A stretch of 32,110 nt of DNA from Chloroflexota bacterium (GTDB taxonomy: Bacteria > Chloroflexota > Limnocylindria > Limnocylindrales > CSP1-4): the NCBI GenBank assembly GCA_003158875.1, contig PMLK01000081.1, positions 26,173 to 58,282 on the forward strand, in the 5' to 3' direction. Positions 30,848-32,110 of this stretch are shown piece after piece; position 1 is the first letter of the stretch, and each line of letters begins with the position of its first letter. A program made the position numbers and the translations under genes. The notes beneath the pieces were generated by a model that did not search any database, had not been told where the DNA came from, and worked only from the letters and a program-made list of their open reading frames with translations.

Positions 30848-31824
30848 GCGTGAGCCGCCGCTGTGGCGCGCACCAGCGAGTCGGCCGAACCGGTGATTCG
30901 AGTCGTCCCGTCGGTGCCGAGCAGGCCGGACGTTTCGAGCAGCGTTCGCAGCTTGGTTCGGTGGGGTTCGTCCAGGGGAAGGAGCGGCTGGCGCAGCGCG
31001 TCGGTAAGCAAGCCCATCATCGACATCGCGGCCTTGACCGGCACCGGATTCGGGCCGCCGACGAAGTTGGCCTTCATGAGCGGCAGCCAGCGTTCGTGGA
31101 TCAGGCGTGCCTGCTCCCAATCGCCCGCAAACGCGGCGTCGCACATTGCCGCCATCTCGGCCGGGATCTCGTTGGCGCAGGTGCAAATGACGCCGTCTCC
31201 GCCGAGGGCGAGCATCGCCATGGTCCAGGTGTCGTCGCCGGCGAGAACCGAGAAGTCGGCGGGGCGGTCGCGCAGGATCGTGGCGATCTGGTCCATGTTG
31301 GCCGACGCTTCCTTCACGGCCACGATTCTCGGATGCTCGGCAAGCCGCAGCAGAGTTGCCGCCTCGACGTTGACTCCGGTTCGGCCCGGGACGTTGTAAA
31401 CGATGATCGGCAGGCCGCCCTCATCGGCGACGGCTCGGAAGTGCGCTTCGAGCATCCGCTGATCCGGCTTGTTGTAGTACGGGGCGACGACGAGAGCGGC
31501 ATCGACTCCCAGCTTGGCGGCGCGCTGCGTGGAGTGGATCGCGGTGGCGGTGCTGTTGGAGCCCGTCCCGGCGATGACGCGGAGGCGGCTCCGACTTGGG
31601 CGCTCGGAGGCGATCTCCACCGTCGTGCCGATGACCCACTCGTCTTCTTCGTGGCTCAGGGTTGGCGTTTCGCCGGTGGTGCCGCAGGGCACGAGGCCGT
31701 GGATTCCAGCGTCGATCTGGCGGTGGACGAGGCTGCGGAAGGCGTCCTTGTCGATTTCGCCGTTCTGGTCGAACGGGGTCACGAGAGCGGTAAACGCTCC
31801 TCGTAGCGGGCGGGTCGATGGCAT
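30844..31824 (-). CDS. dapA: 4-hydroxy-tetrahydrodipicolinate synthase
   Basis: 326 residues from ATG 31824, with AAGGAG 8 nt upstream. The TIM-barrel aldolase motifs are present: GLVPCGTTGETPTLSHEED, YNVPGRTGVN with its Tyr, and the Schiff-base Lys in IVAVKEAS. It condenses pyruvate with aspartate semialdehyde, the first dedicated step to diaminopimelate and lysine. It is about 30 residues longer than typical, with an extended C-terminus (TTRITGSADSLVRATAAAHA). It lies between dapB and dapD in the operon; the gap to dapB is filled by a GC-rich tandem repeat. Confidence 0.97.
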   Translation of the reverse strand: MPSTRPLRGAFTALVTPFDQNGEIDKDAFRSLVHRQIDAGIHGLVPCGTTGETPTLSHEEDEWVIGTTVEIASERPSRSRLRVIAGTGSNSTATAIHSTQRAAKLGVDAALVVAPYYNKPDQRMLEAHFRAVADEGGLPIIVYNVPGRTGVNVEAATLLRLAEHPRIVAVKEASANMDQIATILRDRPADFSVLAGDDTWTMAMLALGGDGVICTCANEIPAEMAAMCDAAFAGDWEQARLIHERWLPLMKANFVGGPNPVPVKAAMSMMGLLTDALRQPLLPLDEPHRTKLRTLLETSGLLGTDGTTRITGSADSLVRATAAAHA

Positions 31825-31938
31825 CTGGGTTGCTCCTTGGTCGGCGTCGTGTGGCGGCGGTGGCGGTTGCGGCGGTGGCGGTTGCGGCGGTGGTGAGTTG
31901 CGGCGGTGAGTGGCGGCGTTGGGTGGCGGCGCCCCGCC
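31825..31938. repeat. Tandem GCGGCGGTGGCGGTT repeats in the dapB-dapA gap
   Basis: Two exact 15-bp copies (31854-31868, 31869-31883) are followed by degenerate copies to about 31930. The unit encodes nothing convincing. The plus strand has many closely spaced GG runs that could form a two-tetrad G-quadruplex; the transcript of the lysine operon would be the C-rich strand. Confidence 0.7.
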
Positions 31939-32110
31939 CTACTTCGTGGCCGTCTGGACGGCCGGCTGTTTGGCGATGATCGAGTCGACCACGGCGTCGA
32001 AGCTGTGATATCCGGCCGAGCGAGGCTCGGCGAGCAGCCACTCTGCGGCCGTGATGGCGCCCGCGGCGTATGCGGATCGGTCGCGGGCCGTGAGGCGCAT
32101 CTCCAGGCTC
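31939..32110 (-). CDS. dapB: 4-hydroxy-tetrahydrodipicolinate reductase, C-terminal fragment
   Basis: Only the last 57 codons are visible, reading in from the window edge and ending at TAG (31939-31941). The segment SLEMRLTARDRSAYAAGAIT, AAEWLLAEP and SAGYHSFDAVVDSII matches the DapB C-terminus (the usual R-x-x-F/Y-A-x-G-A-x-x-A-A-x-W pattern and the final Y/H-S-x-D/E-x-V). DapB reduces hydroxy-tetrahydrodipicolinate with NAD(P)H, the step after DapA. It is upstream of dapA on the same strand, 114 bp away, so it probably begins or continues the operon. Confidence 0.85.
   Translation of the reverse strand, partial: SLEMRLTARDRSAYAAGAITAAEWLLAEPRSAGYHSFDAVVDSIIAKQPAVQTATK

Overview
This is a strongly GC-rich, densely packed bacterial chromosomal window. 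It carries lysine and thiamine biosynthesis genes, energy metabolism genes, one-gene regulators and several lineage-type hypotheticals. No phage, transposon, CRISPR, rRNA or tRNA gene was seen. The mix suggests a high-GC Gram-positive-like lineage: start codons GTG/TTG, 4-nt GTGA/ATGA gene overlaps, split transhydrogenase, YkoEDC-type thiamine transporter, ADP-forming acyl-CoA synthetase fused to a GNAT domain, and WYL and LuxR/LAL regulators. My best guess is a Chloroflexota (Limnocylindria-like) organism, with Actinomycetota as the alternative; this is inference only.

Layout. 1-2650 (-): acyl-CoA synthetase with a GNAT domain, missing only its extreme C-terminus. 3133-4995 (+): membrane-anchored Ig-like/SH3 protein, overlapping tail to tail with an orphan DNA methyltransferase (4817-5770, -). 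5863-9390 (+): giant LuxR/LAL regulator, divergent from the methyltransferase. 9427-9654 (-): a compact module with promoter, inverted repeat, Shine-Dalgarno site, 30-residue membrane peptide gene and terminator. 9706-12423 (-): soluble hybrid histidine kinase. 12611-15554 (-): three-gene proton-translocating transhydrogenase operon. 15965-17599 (+): two unknown genes. 17594-19076 (-): PIG-L deacetylase and Bcp peroxiredoxin. 19161-23132 (-): TPP-riboswitch operon thiN-ykoE-ykoD-ykoC, with every junction overlapping by 4 nt. 23371-23928 (+): YbaK-like protein. 24317-24724 (-): unknown. 24939-28705 (+): membrane protein, WYL regulator and HD phosphohydrolase. 28689-32110 (-): lysine operon dapB-dapA-dapD-lysA.

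How it works together. The lysine operon uses the succinylase route (DapD) and ends in a LysA-like decarboxylase; lysC, asd, dapC, dapE and dapF are not here. The thiamine operon couples uptake of thiamine or its pyrimidine precursor (S, A and T components of an ECF importer) to phosphorylation by thiamine pyrophosphokinase, under feedback from TPP. Transhydrogenase balances NADH and NADPH against the proton gradient.

At least six genes have a TANNNT hexamer ending 6-9 nt before the start codon and no Shine-Dalgarno site, suggesting widespread leaderless transcription. Other genes in the window have good Shine-Dalgarno sites. The most novel-looking items are the 30-residue peptide module, the dual-function hairpin after the TPP riboswitch, and the regulator with an altered Walker A motif.
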